DNA from: an uncultured Phycisphaerales bacterium | GTDB lineage: Bacteria; Planctomycetota; Phycisphaerae; UBA1845; CAIVHJ01 | Assembly: GCA_903905665.1 (NCBI GenBank) | Contig: CAIVHJ010000300.1 | Coordinates: forward strand, 1 to 21,108 | Length of the DNA: 21,108 nt | Direction of reading: 5' to 3' | Shown: positions 1-8,001 of the stretch, one piece after another | Numbering within the stretch: position 1 is the stretch's first letter | How the letters are laid out: every line of letters starts with the position of its first letter | Notes under the pieces: generated by a model | What the model was told of the DNA's origin: nothing | The model's database searches: none | What the model saw: the letters and a program-made list of their open reading frames with translations, nothing else | Position numbers and translations under genes: made by a program

Positions 1-1
1 G

Positions 2-784
2 GATGTTTGCGATCTCGCCAACAAGACGAGCGAGGACTGCAATTCCAACGGTATCCCTGACGAGTGCGATTTGGCAAACTGCAACGATAGCCCGTGGTGC
101 AGCGATTGCAATGATAACGGTCTGCTTGATGCGTGTGATCTCTTCGGCAGTTTTGAGGCGGAGTCACCGACTTATACGCCCCTCGGCAATCCGACCGTGC
201 AAACATACACACTGACCGCCCCGCCCGACGCCGTCGGCGACGTTTTGCTTTCGTTCAGTGCGCTCGGGGACCTCTTCTCGGTGAACAAGTACGTGAACAT
301 CAGCATCAACGGACAGGCGGTGGGCACGGCGTATGGTGGTGTGGGTTACTATCTGTGCTCGCCGAATCAGGTCGATACCCTCACCGTGCCGATGGCGACG
401 TTCAACGCCCTGAAGGCCAGTAGCGGGGGCAACGTGGCGATCGCGATGACCCCCACGTCCAATATGAATCCGACCGCGTGCGGCTCGAATCCGACGACGA
501 TCAAGGTAACCGTGACGTACTCGAGGACGCCGGCGAGTCAGGACGCTAACAGTAACGGCGTACCTGATGAATGCGAACTTGGTTGCAAGGGAGACATGAA
601 CTGCGACGGTCTGGTGACGTTTGCCGATATTGACCCGTTTGTGGAGGCGCTGGGCGGGCAGGCAGCGTGGGAGCAGAATCATCCGAATTGCCCCTGGTTG
701 AATGCCGATTGCAACGGTGACGGAAGTGTGACTTTCGCGGACATTGATCCTTTTGTGGCCCGGATCGGCGCTCATTGCCCGTAA
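2..784 (+). CDS. Secreted dockerin-like / calcium-repeat protein, C-terminal part (5' end outside window)
   Basis: The reading frame is open from base 2 to a TAA at 782-784, giving 260 residues of a longer protein. The first part holds Asp/Asn/Cys-rich calcium-binding repeats of the DCNSNGIPDECDLA type. A Cys-poor stretch of about 120 residues follows that looks beta-rich (alternating Thr/Val/Ser, TYTLTAPP, NKYVNISING), then another DANSNGVPDECE repeat. The protein ends in two dockerin-like EF-hand motifs, GDMNCDGLVTFADIDPFVEAL and DCNGDGSVTFADIDPFVARI. Such Asp/Asn loops followed by FxDIDPFV are common at the C-termini of exported planctomycete proteins, where they probably bind calcium and may serve in attachment or assembly. 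The partner and the function of the middle domain are not recognisable. The export signal would lie upstream of the window. A strong hairpin follows the stop. Confidence 0.85.
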   Translation, partial: DVCDLANKTSEDCNSNGIPDECDLANCNDSPWCSDCNDNGLLDACDLFGSFEAESPTYTPLGNPTVQTYTLTAPPDAVGDVLLSFSALGDLFSVNKYVNISINGQAVGTAYGGVGYYLCSPNQVDTLTVPMATFNALKASSGGNVAIAMTPTSNMNPTACGSNPTTIKVTVTYSRTPASQDANSNGVPDECELGCKGDMNCDGLVTFADIDPFVEALGGQAAWEQNHPNCPWLNADCNGDGSVTFADIDPFVARIGAHCP

Positions 785-857
785 TCCGGAATCCGCCACG
801 ACGCTGCTACAGGCGAGCGGTGCGTTCGTGACATGCGATTGGGGTGGACGCGAGGAA

Positions 858-901
858 CGAAGGGAATGGGAGTCCTGCGAATCAGGCTCCCGTTCCCTTT
901 G
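858..901 (+). terminator. Long hairpin downstream of the dockerin-like gene
   Basis: The arm AAGGGAATGGGAG (860-872) pairs with CTCCCGTTCCCTT (887-899), with one G-T pair. An inner CCTG (874-877) pairs with CAGG (883-886) around the loop CGAAT, leaving a single bulged T. That gives about 17 pairs. It lies 75 bp past the stop and before the next promoter region, where a transcription terminator is expected. There is no clear U-tract after it, so it could also act as an mRNA 3'-end stabiliser. Confidence 0.6.
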
Positions 902-914
902 CATATTCGGGGAT

Positions 915-943
915 TTGACCAGTGGATCATTTGACTTTATCTG
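915..943 (+). promoter_or_regulatory. Weak sigma-70-like promoter candidate for the 1009-3429 operon
   Basis: TTGACC at 915-920 matches the -35 consensus at 5 of 6 positions. At a 17-bp spacing lies TATCTG (938-943), which matches the -10 at only 3 of 6. The position is right: after the hairpin and before the first gene of the operon. The -10 is poor, so this is only a candidate. Confidence 0.22.
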
Positions 944-1008
944 CTAAAAACGGTAGTTAAATGTGCGGATTGACCGTGGATTTCATCCGTAATTGGGGTG
1001 GACCGACC

Positions 1009-1527
1009 ATGTCGAACCATAACCGACATCAAGCGAGTGGCGACGGGAGCCGCCGGATATCTCGGCATCCGATCCATCGGGGGTTGGGGCTGGTTTTCCT
1101 GATGGGGTGGATCGTCTGGGTGATCGGTTGCCAGTCCGGTGCCGCCAAACCGCTCCCGCTGATGATGAGCGACAAATCGTATTTTTCCGATGTCCCGATG
1201 CCGCAGGGATTTCACATTATCGAGCAGGCATCGGAGGATTGCCTCACCGGGAAACGACGGGTGTACGTACGCCACGTGTACGAAGGCAAAGGGGATGGTT
1301 TTCGCGTCCGGGCGTTTTATGAGGAGTACATGCCGCAGTATCAGTGGCAATACGTGACCGGCGGAAACGTCGAGGGTGTGCAGTCGCTGAAATTTATCAA
1401 GGGATCCGAATCGTGCAACATTACGATCACGCGGCCGAGCGGCTTCGGCAGCAGCGTCGTTCGGGTCCAGGTCATGATTATGCCGGAAGACGGGGGATCC
1501 CCCGGATTTGAGGCTCCGAAGAAGTAA
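1009..1527 (+). CDS. Predicted lipoprotein, unknown function
   Basis: This encodes a 172-residue protein. A basic N-terminal stretch of about 25 residues precedes a hydrophobic segment (GLGLVFLMGWIVWVIG) ending in a lipobox VIGC, with the lipidated Cys at residue 41. The mature part, about 130 residues, is mixed alpha/beta in appearance, with segments such as DVPMPQGFHI and FRVRAFYEEYMPQYQW. I do not recognise a family with certainty. The start at 1009 is preferred over an in-frame ATG at 961 because a GGGGTGGA stretch lies just upstream and the signal sequence then has a usual length. The next gene begins 5 bp after the stop, so it is probably co-transcribed with the helical-repeat protein and the pseudouridine synthase. 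It likely sits on the outer face of a membrane. Confidence 0.75.
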   Translation: MSNHNRHQASGDGSRRISRHPIHRGLGLVFLMGWIVWVIGCQSGAAKPLPLMMSDKSYFSDVPMPQGFHIIEQASEDCLTGKRRVYVRHVYEGKGDGFRVRAFYEEYMPQYQWQYVTGGNVEGVQSLKFIKGSESCNITITRPSGFGSSVVRVQVMIMPEDGGSPGFEAPKK

Positions 1528-1532
1528 ATTCC

Positions 1533-2375
1533 ATGAAATCACGACGACGACAAGAGTTGAAAACGAACGAACTGGGGGCCTATCTGGAACGCGTCCGCGA
1601 ATACGCCGAATTGCACGCCGGTATGATGATCGTGCTGGGCCTGCTGGTGGTTGCGGGGGTGGGTGCGGGCATTGTGTATGGCGTGACGTCGCAGCAAGCG
1701 AAGCAGGCGGACTGGCAAGCTTACGACAACACCGCCCGGGATTTTAATCCCGCGGAGTTGTTGATGCAGCAGGCCAAAAATTCCAATTGGATTCAGGATG
1801 CGGTTTTGAACTGGGACAGCCTTCGCAATGCCACACGCAATCCCGAAATCCGCGCGCGGGCCACGTGGATGCTGGTGGAATTCAACCTGCAACAGGCGGT
1901 TTTGGCGCCCGATGTCGAGTCCAAGAAGAAACTCCTCGATCAGGCCGAACGCTATAGCAAAATCCTGCAGGAGCAAAACGGTTCCAATCCCGTGTTTCAG
2001 GCCGCTGCCCTCAATGCTTTGGCCCAGATTGGAATGGACCGGTTTCTGATGGATCGAAACCCACAGCACAAAACACAAGCCGAAGCCTATCTCGAGCAAA
2101 TTCGTGACAATCCCGCTTTGTTGGGCAGTCCGATTCAGACGGATGCTTTGGCACGACTTAACGCCATTCAGTCTGAATCGTTCTGGACGCCGATCGAGTT
2201 GGCCGAGGCTCCTCTACCCTCGGCGGCAGGCGAAACGTCTTTGCCCGGACCAACGCCTCCGGTCGGAACGATCAATCCACCTGCCGGGTCCACTGAAACT
2301 CCTGCGATTCCCGAACCGTCGTCTTCGGAACCCGCACCCGAAAAGAAACCAACCGAACCCTCAGACCATGACTGA
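1533..2375 (+). CDS. Single-span membrane protein with TPR-like helical region
   Basis: This is a 280-residue protein. A charged N-terminus (about residues 1-28) precedes one strong transmembrane helix (AGMMIVLGLLVVAGVGAGIV, about residues 29-50). An Ala/Leu/Gln-rich helical region follows (about 60-215), with segments such as ARATWMLVEFNLQQA and AALNALAQIGMDRF that resemble tetratricopeptide-type repeats. The last 60 residues are rich in Pro, Glu and Ser, probably disordered. The architecture resembles YfgM-like one-span TPR proteins that help periplasmic assembly, but no residue-level signature proves this. The gene starts 5 bp after the lipoprotein gene and overlaps the following pseudouridine synthase gene by 8 bp, so translation is probably coupled. 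Confidence 0.75.
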   Translation: MKSRRRQELKTNELGAYLERVREYAELHAGMMIVLGLLVVAGVGAGIVYGVTSQQAKQADWQAYDNTARDFNPAELLMQQAKNSNWIQDAVLNWDSLRNATRNPEIRARATWMLVEFNLQQAVLAPDVESKKKLLDQAERYSKILQEQNGSNPVFQAAALNALAQIGMDRFLMDRNPQHKTQAEAYLEQIRDNPALLGSPIQTDALARLNAIQSESFWTPIELAEAPLPSAAGETSLPGPTPPVGTINPPAGSTETPAIPEPSSSEPAPEKKPTEPSDHD

Positions 2376-3429
2376 TCCCGATCGTGCTGAAATTCTTTCT
2401 GCCGACGAGGAATCCGAAATCGAGCGGCAGTCCTTACCGGACGAGGGCGACGTCGAACGCGTGGTCATCCGAATTCGGCGAAGATTGCCGGGCCGCCGAC
2501 TGGACAAATACCTTCAAAACCGCGTGAAGCACATTTCCCGAACGACGATTCAACGGCTGATCAAACAAGGCGCCATCACGGTTAACGGAAAACCCACGAA
2601 AGCCAGTTATGAACCCGACGCCGGCGACGTCATCGACCTGTGGGTTCCCCCGCCCGAACCGACCGACATCCGAGGCGAGGATATTCCTCTGGACATTCTT
2701 TATGAGGATGATCATCTGCTTGCCATCAACAAACAGGCGGGAATCATCTGCCATCCCGCCAAACCTTCACAGGGCGGAACCATCGCCAACGCCGTCGTTC
2801 ATCACCTTGGCAGAACCCTTGCCACGGGCGACGATCCCACTCGACCCGGAATTATTCACCGACTCGACAAGAACACGACCGGCGTTATGTTGATCGCCAA
2901 ATGCGAAGAGACCCTGTGGCGGCTGTCGCTCCAGTTTGAACGCCGAACCGTTCAGAAAACCTATGTTGGGGTCGTTGAAGGCGAGGTTCAGCTCGATCAG
3001 GACATCATCGACGCTCCTCTCGCCGCTCACTCGACCATCAAGGATCGCTACATGGTTCCGGGGAAACGAACGCTTCCGATCGTGACCAAGCAGGCCATCA
3101 CTCAATATCGCGTGATAGAACGATTCCGCGGATTCACGCTCGTCGAACTTATGCCCAAGACCGGAAGAACCCACCAGCTCCGCGTCCACATGTCCTACAT
3201 CGGCCACCCCATGATGGGCGACACGACTTATGGCGGCCATCTGTTCAGCGAAAAAGACCTGACCGGTTCCGGCCCTACCGAACCCCTGATTGACCATCAG
3301 TCCTTGCACGCCTATCGAATCAAATTCGTGCACCCCATTACCGAAAAAACCATGGAACTTTCCGCCCCGATTTCCGGCAGGATACAACATGTTGTCGATT
3401 TGCTTCGCAAGCACCGAAAGACAACATGA
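2368..3429 (+). CDS. RluA-family 23S rRNA-type pseudouridine synthase
   Basis: The product has 353 residues and would convert specific uridines in rRNA or tRNA to pseudouridine. An acidic N-terminus is followed by an S4 RNA-binding domain (about residues 38-100; RRLDKYLQNR, ISRTTIQRLIKQGAITVNG). The catalytic domain then begins at ILYEDDHLLAINKQAG. The hallmark motif HRLDKNTTG places the catalytic Asp at residue 167. Later conserved blocks are KTYVGVVEG and GRTHQLRVHMSYIGHPMMGD. The S4-plus-catalytic layout is that of RluC/RluD-type enzymes; which uridines it modifies cannot be read from sequence. The ATG at 2368 overlaps the stop of the preceding gene by 8 bp. It faces the flavoprotein gene convergently across 58 bp. 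Confidence 0.93.
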   Translation: MTDPDRAEILSADEESEIERQSLPDEGDVERVVIRIRRRLPGRRLDKYLQNRVKHISRTTIQRLIKQGAITVNGKPTKASYEPDAGDVIDLWVPPPEPTDIRGEDIPLDILYEDDHLLAINKQAGIICHPAKPSQGGTIANAVVHHLGRTLATGDDPTRPGIIHRLDKNTTGVMLIAKCEETLWRLSLQFERRTVQKTYVGVVEGEVQLDQDIIDAPLAAHSTIKDRYMVPGKRTLPIVTKQAITQYRVIERFRGFTLVELMPKTGRTHQLRVHMSYIGHPMMGDTTYGGHLFSEKDLTGSGPTEPLIDHQSLHAYRIKFVHPITEKTMELSAPISGRIQHVVDLLRKHRKTT

Positions 3430-3487
3430 CTTACCGTTGTTTGCCTCCTGAAGGCCGAAGGATGACGAGTGCGGGGGAGGACCGGGG

Positions 3488-4723
3488 TCATCGAAGTTTT
3501 TGCGCGAGCGATTGGGCGGCCACTGTGGCGGTGGACCAGGCCCACTGAAAGTTGAATCCACCAATTCGTCCGTCGGCATCGAGCGTTTCACCCACGAGAT
3601 ACAATCCCGGTTGTTTTCGGGATTCCATCGTCGAAGGGTTGATTTCCGACAGGGGGATTCCACCGGCGGTTACTTCGGCGTGGTTGTAACCGCGAGAGTC
3701 TTTTACGTCGAGGGAGAAAGAAAGAAGGTTGGTCACGATGCGACGTCGGATGGGTTTGGGCAATTGGCAGAGACGGATCGAGCCGTCGATGTCCATGTGT
3801 GACAGCAGCGATTGAGCGAGTCGTTCGGGGATCCACCGACTGACGAATTTTTGCAGCGACACGCGAGGATGATCGGATGCGCCGGTCGTGAAGGCATGAT
3901 CGAGTAAACCGGCGTCGTGACCGGGTACAAAGTTCAGTTCGAGTTTCGGATTTCGGTTTTCAAGTCGCGCCCGCAGGTAATGTCGGGACATATCAAGCGT
4001 GACGGGTCCGCTGATTCCGAAGTGGGTCCAGAGCAGCGGACCGAGGCAGCGAACAGGTTTGGCGCCGTCGGATTTCAGCGTCAGTTCGGCGGGATGTGAA
4101 ATCCCGGTCAGCGGTCGATGAAATGTGCCGTGAAGAACAAGTGGAACCAGAGCCGGTGTCGTCGGGATGATCGCATGGCCGAACTGTCGAGCAATCGCAT
4201 AACCGCTACCGTCGCTGCCGATCTCGGAAAATGACAACCCGCCCGTGGCTAACACGACATGGGTTGCTTCAAACTCGTCCTGGGATGTCATGATGGAGAA
4301 AGAATCCGGTTTTCGGATGATGTCGATCACGATGCGCCGGGTGAGAATAGGAACGTTGAGGCGCTGAAGTTCCGCCAGCATTGCATCGAGGACGGTCTTT
4401 GCTCGATTGGTGACGGGGAACAGTTTGCCGTCTTCTTCACGCAGATCGACGCCGATCTCACGAAAAAACGCGATGGTCTGTTCGACGGAAAAAGCGGATA
4501 GTATTCGTTTAATCGTATTTCGACTTCCGCCATTGTAGTCCTGCGGGGTGACCACGCGATGGGTGACATTGCACCGTCCTCCGCCGGAAATCAGGATTTT
4601 GGCACCGGGATTTTCGCCGCCTTCCAGCACGACGACCGATCGGTCGGGTTGAAATCGCCGGACCCATATCGCCGTCATTAACCCCGCCGCACCCGCACCG
4701 ATGATCACCACATCCGTCGTCAT
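3488..4723 (-). CDS. BaiN/HI0933-type FAD-dependent oxidoreductase
   Basis: This encodes a 411-residue flavoprotein. The N-terminal dinucleotide-binding motif is VVIIGAGAAGLMTAI, followed by the family signature KILISGGGRCNVTH. The C-terminus has the second FAD-contact region TAGGIPLSEINPSTMES...GLYLVGETLDADGRIGGFNFQWAW. These mark the HI0933/BaiN/YhiN family, whose known members include bile-acid-pathway reductases and many uncharacterised proteins. Length is normal for the family. The ATG at 4723 has AAGGAG 11 bp upstream. A TTG at 4732 is possible, but that Shine-Dalgarno would be only 2 bp from it. It lies 72 bp downstream of the etfB-like gene on the same strand, so the EtfB-like protein might pass electrons to it. 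That pairing is inferred from position only. Confidence 0.88.
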   Translation of the reverse strand: MTTDVVIIGAGAAGLMTAIWVRRFQPDRSVVVLEGGENPGAKILISGGGRCNVTHRVVTPQDYNGGSRNTIKRILSAFSVEQTIAFFREIGVDLREEDGKLFPVTNRAKTVLDAMLAELQRLNVPILTRRIVIDIIRKPDSFSIMTSQDEFEATHVVLATGGLSFSEIGSDGSGYAIARQFGHAIIPTTPALVPLVLHGTFHRPLTGISHPAELTLKSDGAKPVRCLGPLLWTHFGISGPVTLDMSRHYLRARLENRNPKLELNFVPGHDAGLLDHAFTTGASDHPRVSLQKFVSRWIPERLAQSLLSHMDIDGSIRLCQLPKPIRRRIVTNLLSFSLDVKDSRGYNHAEVTAGGIPLSEINPSTMESRKQPGLYLVGETLDADGRIGGFNFQWAWSTATVAAQSLAQKLR

Positions 4724-4795
4724 GGCCGACAAAACTCCTTGCAGATCGAATCCGTTGATCGCCTATCCACACGTATCGACTGGGAGCACCGCATG

Positions 4796-5590
4796 TCAAT
4801 CAATCCGCGACGGGTTCAGGTCGTGGAGAATCCTGGCGACTTCGCGCGCCATATCCTGAGGAGTCCCCTCCAGGAATTGACAGGGAGGACGTGGCGGTGG
4901 CGAGACCAGTCGTTCCGGCGCAATCCTCTGCGTCATTTGTTCAGAAGTTGAGAGTTCTTCGCTGTGGATCATATCGAGCGGCTTCTTTCGGGCTTTGACC
5001 AGATTGGGCAGAGTGGGGTATCGCGGGATCACCAATCCTTTGTCGCACGTGATGACGCACGGGAGAGCACATCGAACGATCTCCTCACCGCCTTCAATGT
5101 TTCGGTGAAGCGTGAACCGACGTCCGTCAAAAGACTCCATGGAATTGACCGCGCTGACGTGAGGACGCTGAAAGACTTCCGCTAACGCCGGGCCCAGATC
5201 AGTGGAATCCCAGTCAATCGACGTTTTGCCGGACAGAATCAAATCAAACTCTTTTGGTTCTCGCTGGATGGCTGATGCGAACAGGCGGGTCTGGACCAGC
5301 GCGTCAGGCGACAAAATAGATTCTCCGGTGATGGCGATGCCTCGATCGGCGCCCATAGCCAGTGCGGTACGCAAGACTTCGACGCCGCCGGAATCCCCCG
5401 CTCCAAGAACCGCGATTTCCTCCACGCCCCCGAACTTTTCCCGAAGTTGCACCGCCCATTCCACGGCATATTCATCAAACGGGTTCATGACCCATTTGAA
5501 TCCGGTTCGCTCGACGGCGGAACCGTTTGCCGAGACCCGGAGCGTGGCGCTGGAATCGGGAACGTGCCGAACGACGACAAGAATTCGCAT
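4796..5590 (-). CDS. etfB: Electron transfer flavoprotein beta-subunit family protein
   Basis: This is a 264-residue protein of normal EtfB/FixA length. The N-terminus MRILVVVRHVPDS and the following NPFDEYAVEWAVQLRE and TALAMGADRGI are typical of the EtfB adenine-nucleotide-binding fold. The middle GKTSIDWDSTDLGPALAE corresponds to the family's G.(Q/T)..D.D....P.LAE region but departs from the common DGDTGQVGP wording. EtfB normally pairs with EtfA to move electrons between dehydrogenases and the quinone pool. No etfA lies on either side here; the downstream neighbour is a BaiN-type flavoprotein. It may therefore use a distant EtfA or work differently. The ATG at 5590 follows a weak GGA. A 115-bp gap separates it from the CNNM gene upstream, enough for its own promoter. 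Confidence 0.85.
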   Translation of the reverse strand: MRILVVVRHVPDSSATLRVSANGSAVERTGFKWVMNPFDEYAVEWAVQLREKFGGVEEIAVLGAGDSGGVEVLRTALAMGADRGIAITGESILSPDALVQTRLFASAIQREPKEFDLILSGKTSIDWDSTDLGPALAEVFQRPHVSAVNSMESFDGRRFTLHRNIEGGEEIVRCALPCVITCDKGLVIPRYPTLPNLVKARKKPLDMIHSEELSTSEQMTQRIAPERLVSPPPRPPCQFLEGTPQDMAREVARILHDLNPSRID

Positions 5591-5705
5591 CGGTGGTCCA
5601 TTTCTTTATCAGTGCGTTTCGCTTTCAATTATGCTTACGAATCAAATCCGACTGAGATATTTTAACCGGGATGTTCATTTATTTCTGTGCCCTGTCGCCC
5701 GGAAT

Positions 5706-6695
5706 TTACCACGCCGCCAGTTCGCCCACGATTTCCTCGACCAGGTCCTTGATCGTCACAATTCCGACGCAGTTGCCCCAGCGATCCTCGACCAGACCAA
5801 ACGTTTGCCGCTCTTCACGCATTTGTCGCAGCGCCGCCGCCGCCGAGGCCTGAAGCCGGATGCGAATGGTCGGTCGAACGCCTGGCGCGATGAATTCTGC
5901 AAACGGGTCGGCCAAAAAATCGTAGGCATCGACGATTCCCACAATATCATGATTGTGCCGTCGATACACCGGATACCGCGAATGAGGGTGTTTGGAAATC
6001 GTCTGCAACACATCGTTCCGACCGGCTCGTTCGGAAAGAATGATCGCTCGGGACAAGGGCACCATTATTTTTTCTACGCTGACCTGAGCGAGCGTCAATA
6101 CTCGTTCGATCAGTTCGGATTGTTCGTGACTCATGGTACCGGTCGCCAATCCTTCCTTGAGGAGGGCGACGAATTCACCCCGTGGATGAATCACCTGTGG
6201 CCAGTTCATGCCGGGGCGGCCCCATCGAAGGACATGCCGGGAAAAGCCCTTGAGCAGCGGGACAATCCCCAGCCAGACAAACACGCGATGAAACACGACC
6301 AGCCACAACCCTACTCGAGGCATCAGCACATCCGCCTGCCTCTGGAACCAATTCTTGGGTACCATTTCGGAAAAAACAAACACGATCGGAGTGAGCAGGA
6401 CAAGGGTGTAAATTTCCACGGTCCGATCGGGAACGTCGGTCCAGGCGCGACTCAACAGGGCCGCCATGCAGATCGTCGCCAGATAATTTGAAACGTTCGT
6501 GCCCAGCAACGTCGTCGCGATGATGCCGGGGATGTCCTTGAGCAAGATTTGAATCCGCGCTGAACTGCGTCTCCCGGCGGCGGCATGGACGCGCAGACGA
6601 ACGGGATTCACGCAGTACGCGCCGGTTTCACAACCAGCAAAAAAACCGGACAACACGACGAAACCGGCGGTCATAAGAACCAGGACCCAGATCAT
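5706..6695 (-). CDS. CNNM/CorC-like DUF21-CBS membrane protein, short form
   Basis: The product has 329 residues. The DUF21/CNNM membrane domain comes first: three or four hydrophobic segments, starting MIWVLVLMTAGFVVLSGFF, with AGCETGAYCVNPVRLRV at the place of the usual SGSETALFSL motif. It is followed by a paired CBS domain (EKIMVPLSRAIIL, SRYPVYRRHNHDIVGIVDAYDFL, FGLVEDRWGNCVGIVTIKDLVEEIVGE). It stops right after the second CBS and lacks the C-terminal CorC_HlyC transporter-associated domain present in its partner. Relatives are linked to magnesium/cobalt export. The start at 6695 is supported by GGAGG 8 bp upstream and an ATGA overlap with the stop of the preceding gene, a classic sign of translational coupling. 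The two CNNM proteins may form a heteromer. Confidence 0.88.
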   Translation of the reverse strand: MIWVLVLMTAGFVVLSGFFAGCETGAYCVNPVRLRVHAAAGRRSSARIQILLKDIPGIIATTLLGTNVSNYLATICMAALLSRAWTDVPDRTVEIYTLVLLTPIVFVFSEMVPKNWFQRQADVLMPRVGLWLVVFHRVFVWLGIVPLLKGFSRHVLRWGRPGMNWPQVIHPRGEFVALLKEGLATGTMSHEQSELIERVLTLAQVSVEKIMVPLSRAIILSERAGRNDVLQTISKHPHSRYPVYRRHNHDIVGIVDAYDFLADPFAEFIAPGVRPTIRIRLQASAAAALRQMREERQTFGLVEDRWGNCVGIVTIKDLVEEIVGELAAW

Positions 6696-7957
6696 GTTCC
6701 GGTCCTCCCCCATAACTGCACCAGAACCTGACTGACGCGACGATCCCTCATCTTCGCCACCTTCATGTAAATGTTGCCGATAGTGAGTTCGTCGCCTTCT
6801 CGCGGCAATCGTCCCAGTTGGGCCGTCACCAGTCCGCCGAGCGTCGTCACACCGAATTGAAAGCCGGCCGTCGCCAACGTCTGGTCCCATGATCGCACAT
6901 CGAGCCGACCCGATACCAGATACACGTTCGGGGCGGGATGTTCGACCAGCTGAGTGGATTCGCCGGGTTCGGCGATGGGCCCGACGATTTGTTCGACCAC
7001 GTCTTCCAGCGTGATCAGTCCCGCCACGCCGCCATATTCATCGACGACAATCGCCGACTGGGTGTGGGTCCTGCGAAAATGAAACAACAGATTGTCGGCG
7101 GTCGCCTGTTCAGGAACGAATCGGGCGGGTCGGATCAATTCGCTCAGCGACCGATGGGGCGACACGTGCAAATCCCGGGTGTGAATGAACCCCAGCAGGT
7201 GATCGACGTCTTTGTGGTAAACGGGAATTTTGGTCAGTCGATTTCGGCGCATGAGGTCCAGCAGTTCGTCGCGGTTTCCCGACAGATCGAACGCGACCAT
7301 GTCCACGCGAGGGATCATGATCGATCGGACCAAGATCGACGACAACGCCACCACCTCCTGCAGCATGTCGGTCTCGTCCGGCCGGATGATTCCCTGCTTT
7401 TCGCTGTGGTCGATGAGTTCCTGCAATTCATCGACGGACAGTTCCGACGTGGGCTGATCCGCCTGACCTTCCAGCAATCTCGTGATGGGGACGACGAGCA
7501 GACTATCGAGCACCCACCGAACCGGCGTCAGCAAGGTTTGAATCACCGCCAGAATCGGCGCCGACCAGGGCGCCAGTGAATACGCCGCCGAAGCAGCCAA
7601 CAATTTGGGAAGAACTTCACCGGCCATCACCACGGCAATGATCGTTCCCACACCCCAGAGCGCAGACCCCAGAGGGTAATCGTGGTGGAAGTTCTCGACC
7701 ATCCTGTAACTCTCGGCAAATATCCAAATGTTCACGAGGGTGTTGCCGATCAGGAGCGTCAGTAACACGCGACGAGGATCGTCCATCAACTCCGCCGTGA
7801 TTTGCCGCAGCCGATGAGAACTTTGTTTGCACTGAAGCAGTTGATGCCGCGTCAGACTGAACAGCGCCGTCTCGCTGCCCGAAAAAAACGCGGAACAACA
7901 CAGCAACACCGCTACTAAAATGATCGAGGAAAAAAGCATCGGAGATGGATGAACCAC
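6692..7957 (-). CDS. CNNM/HlyC/CorC-family membrane protein with CBS pair
   Basis: A 421-residue protein with the full family layout. The DUF21/CNNM membrane domain is at about residues 8-190 (FFSGSETALFSLTRHQL; LIGNTLVNI; EVLPKLLA). The CBS pair follows at about 205-335 (RSIMIPRVDMVAFD; TKIPVYHKDVDHLLGFIHTRDL; SAIVVDEYGGVAGLITLEDVVEQIVG). The CorC_HlyC domain ends the protein (YLVSGRLDVRSWDQTL...TLGGLVTAQLGRLPREGDEL). Family members are associated with Mg2+/Co2+ efflux or resistance, although some are annotated as hemolysins. The start shown is a GTG with GGTGGA 8 bp upstream. An ATG at 7939 is the main alternative and would remove six residues. It begins 44 bp after valS on the same strand and overlaps the next CNNM gene by 4 bp. 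Confidence 0.9.
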   Translation of the reverse strand: MVHPSPMLFSSIILVAVLLCCSAFFSGSETALFSLTRHQLLQCKQSSHRLRQITAELMDDPRRVLLTLLIGNTLVNIWIFAESYRMVENFHHDYPLGSALWGVGTIIAVVMAGEVLPKLLAASAAYSLAPWSAPILAVIQTLLTPVRWVLDSLLVVPITRLLEGQADQPTSELSVDELQELIDHSEKQGIIRPDETDMLQEVVALSSILVRSIMIPRVDMVAFDLSGNRDELLDLMRRNRLTKIPVYHKDVDHLLGFIHTRDLHVSPHRSLSELIRPARFVPEQATADNLLFHFRRTHTQSAIVVDEYGGVAGLITLEDVVEQIVGPIAEPGESTQLVEHPAPNVYLVSGRLDVRSWDQTLATAGFQFGVTTLGGLVTAQLGRLPREGDELTIGNIYMKVAKMRDRRVSQVLVQLWGRTGT

Positions 7958-8001
7958 ATCAAAAATCCACCGAACGCAGTCGGCGGACGGCTGAAAAAAT
8001 C

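Noticed and set aside
164..904. 246-codon open frame on the minus strand opposite the dockerin-like gene
   Set aside because: It is Arg/His-rich with no family likeness and lies opposite a gene with clear calcium-binding motifs; a shadow frame.
1491..1504. Perfect 14-bp palindrome CGGGGGATCCCCCG at the end of the lipoprotein gene
   Set aside because: It is short and of simple G/C runs, encodes ordinary residues (DGGSPGF), and no second copy or role is visible.
3430..3487. Possible terminator hairpin between the convergent pseudouridine synthase and flavoprotein genes
   Set aside because: Only a 5-bp CCTCC/GGAGG pairing with a loop of about 25 bp; too weak to claim.
2767..3663. 298-codon minus-strand frame opposite the pseudouridine synthase gene
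   Set aside because: It is antisense to a clear RluA-family gene and overlaps the flavoprotein gene end; low-complexity composition.
5202..6491. 429-codon open frame on the plus strand opposite etfB and the CNNM gene
   Set aside because: It runs across two well-supported minus-strand genes and the gap between them, and its residues have no domain likeness.
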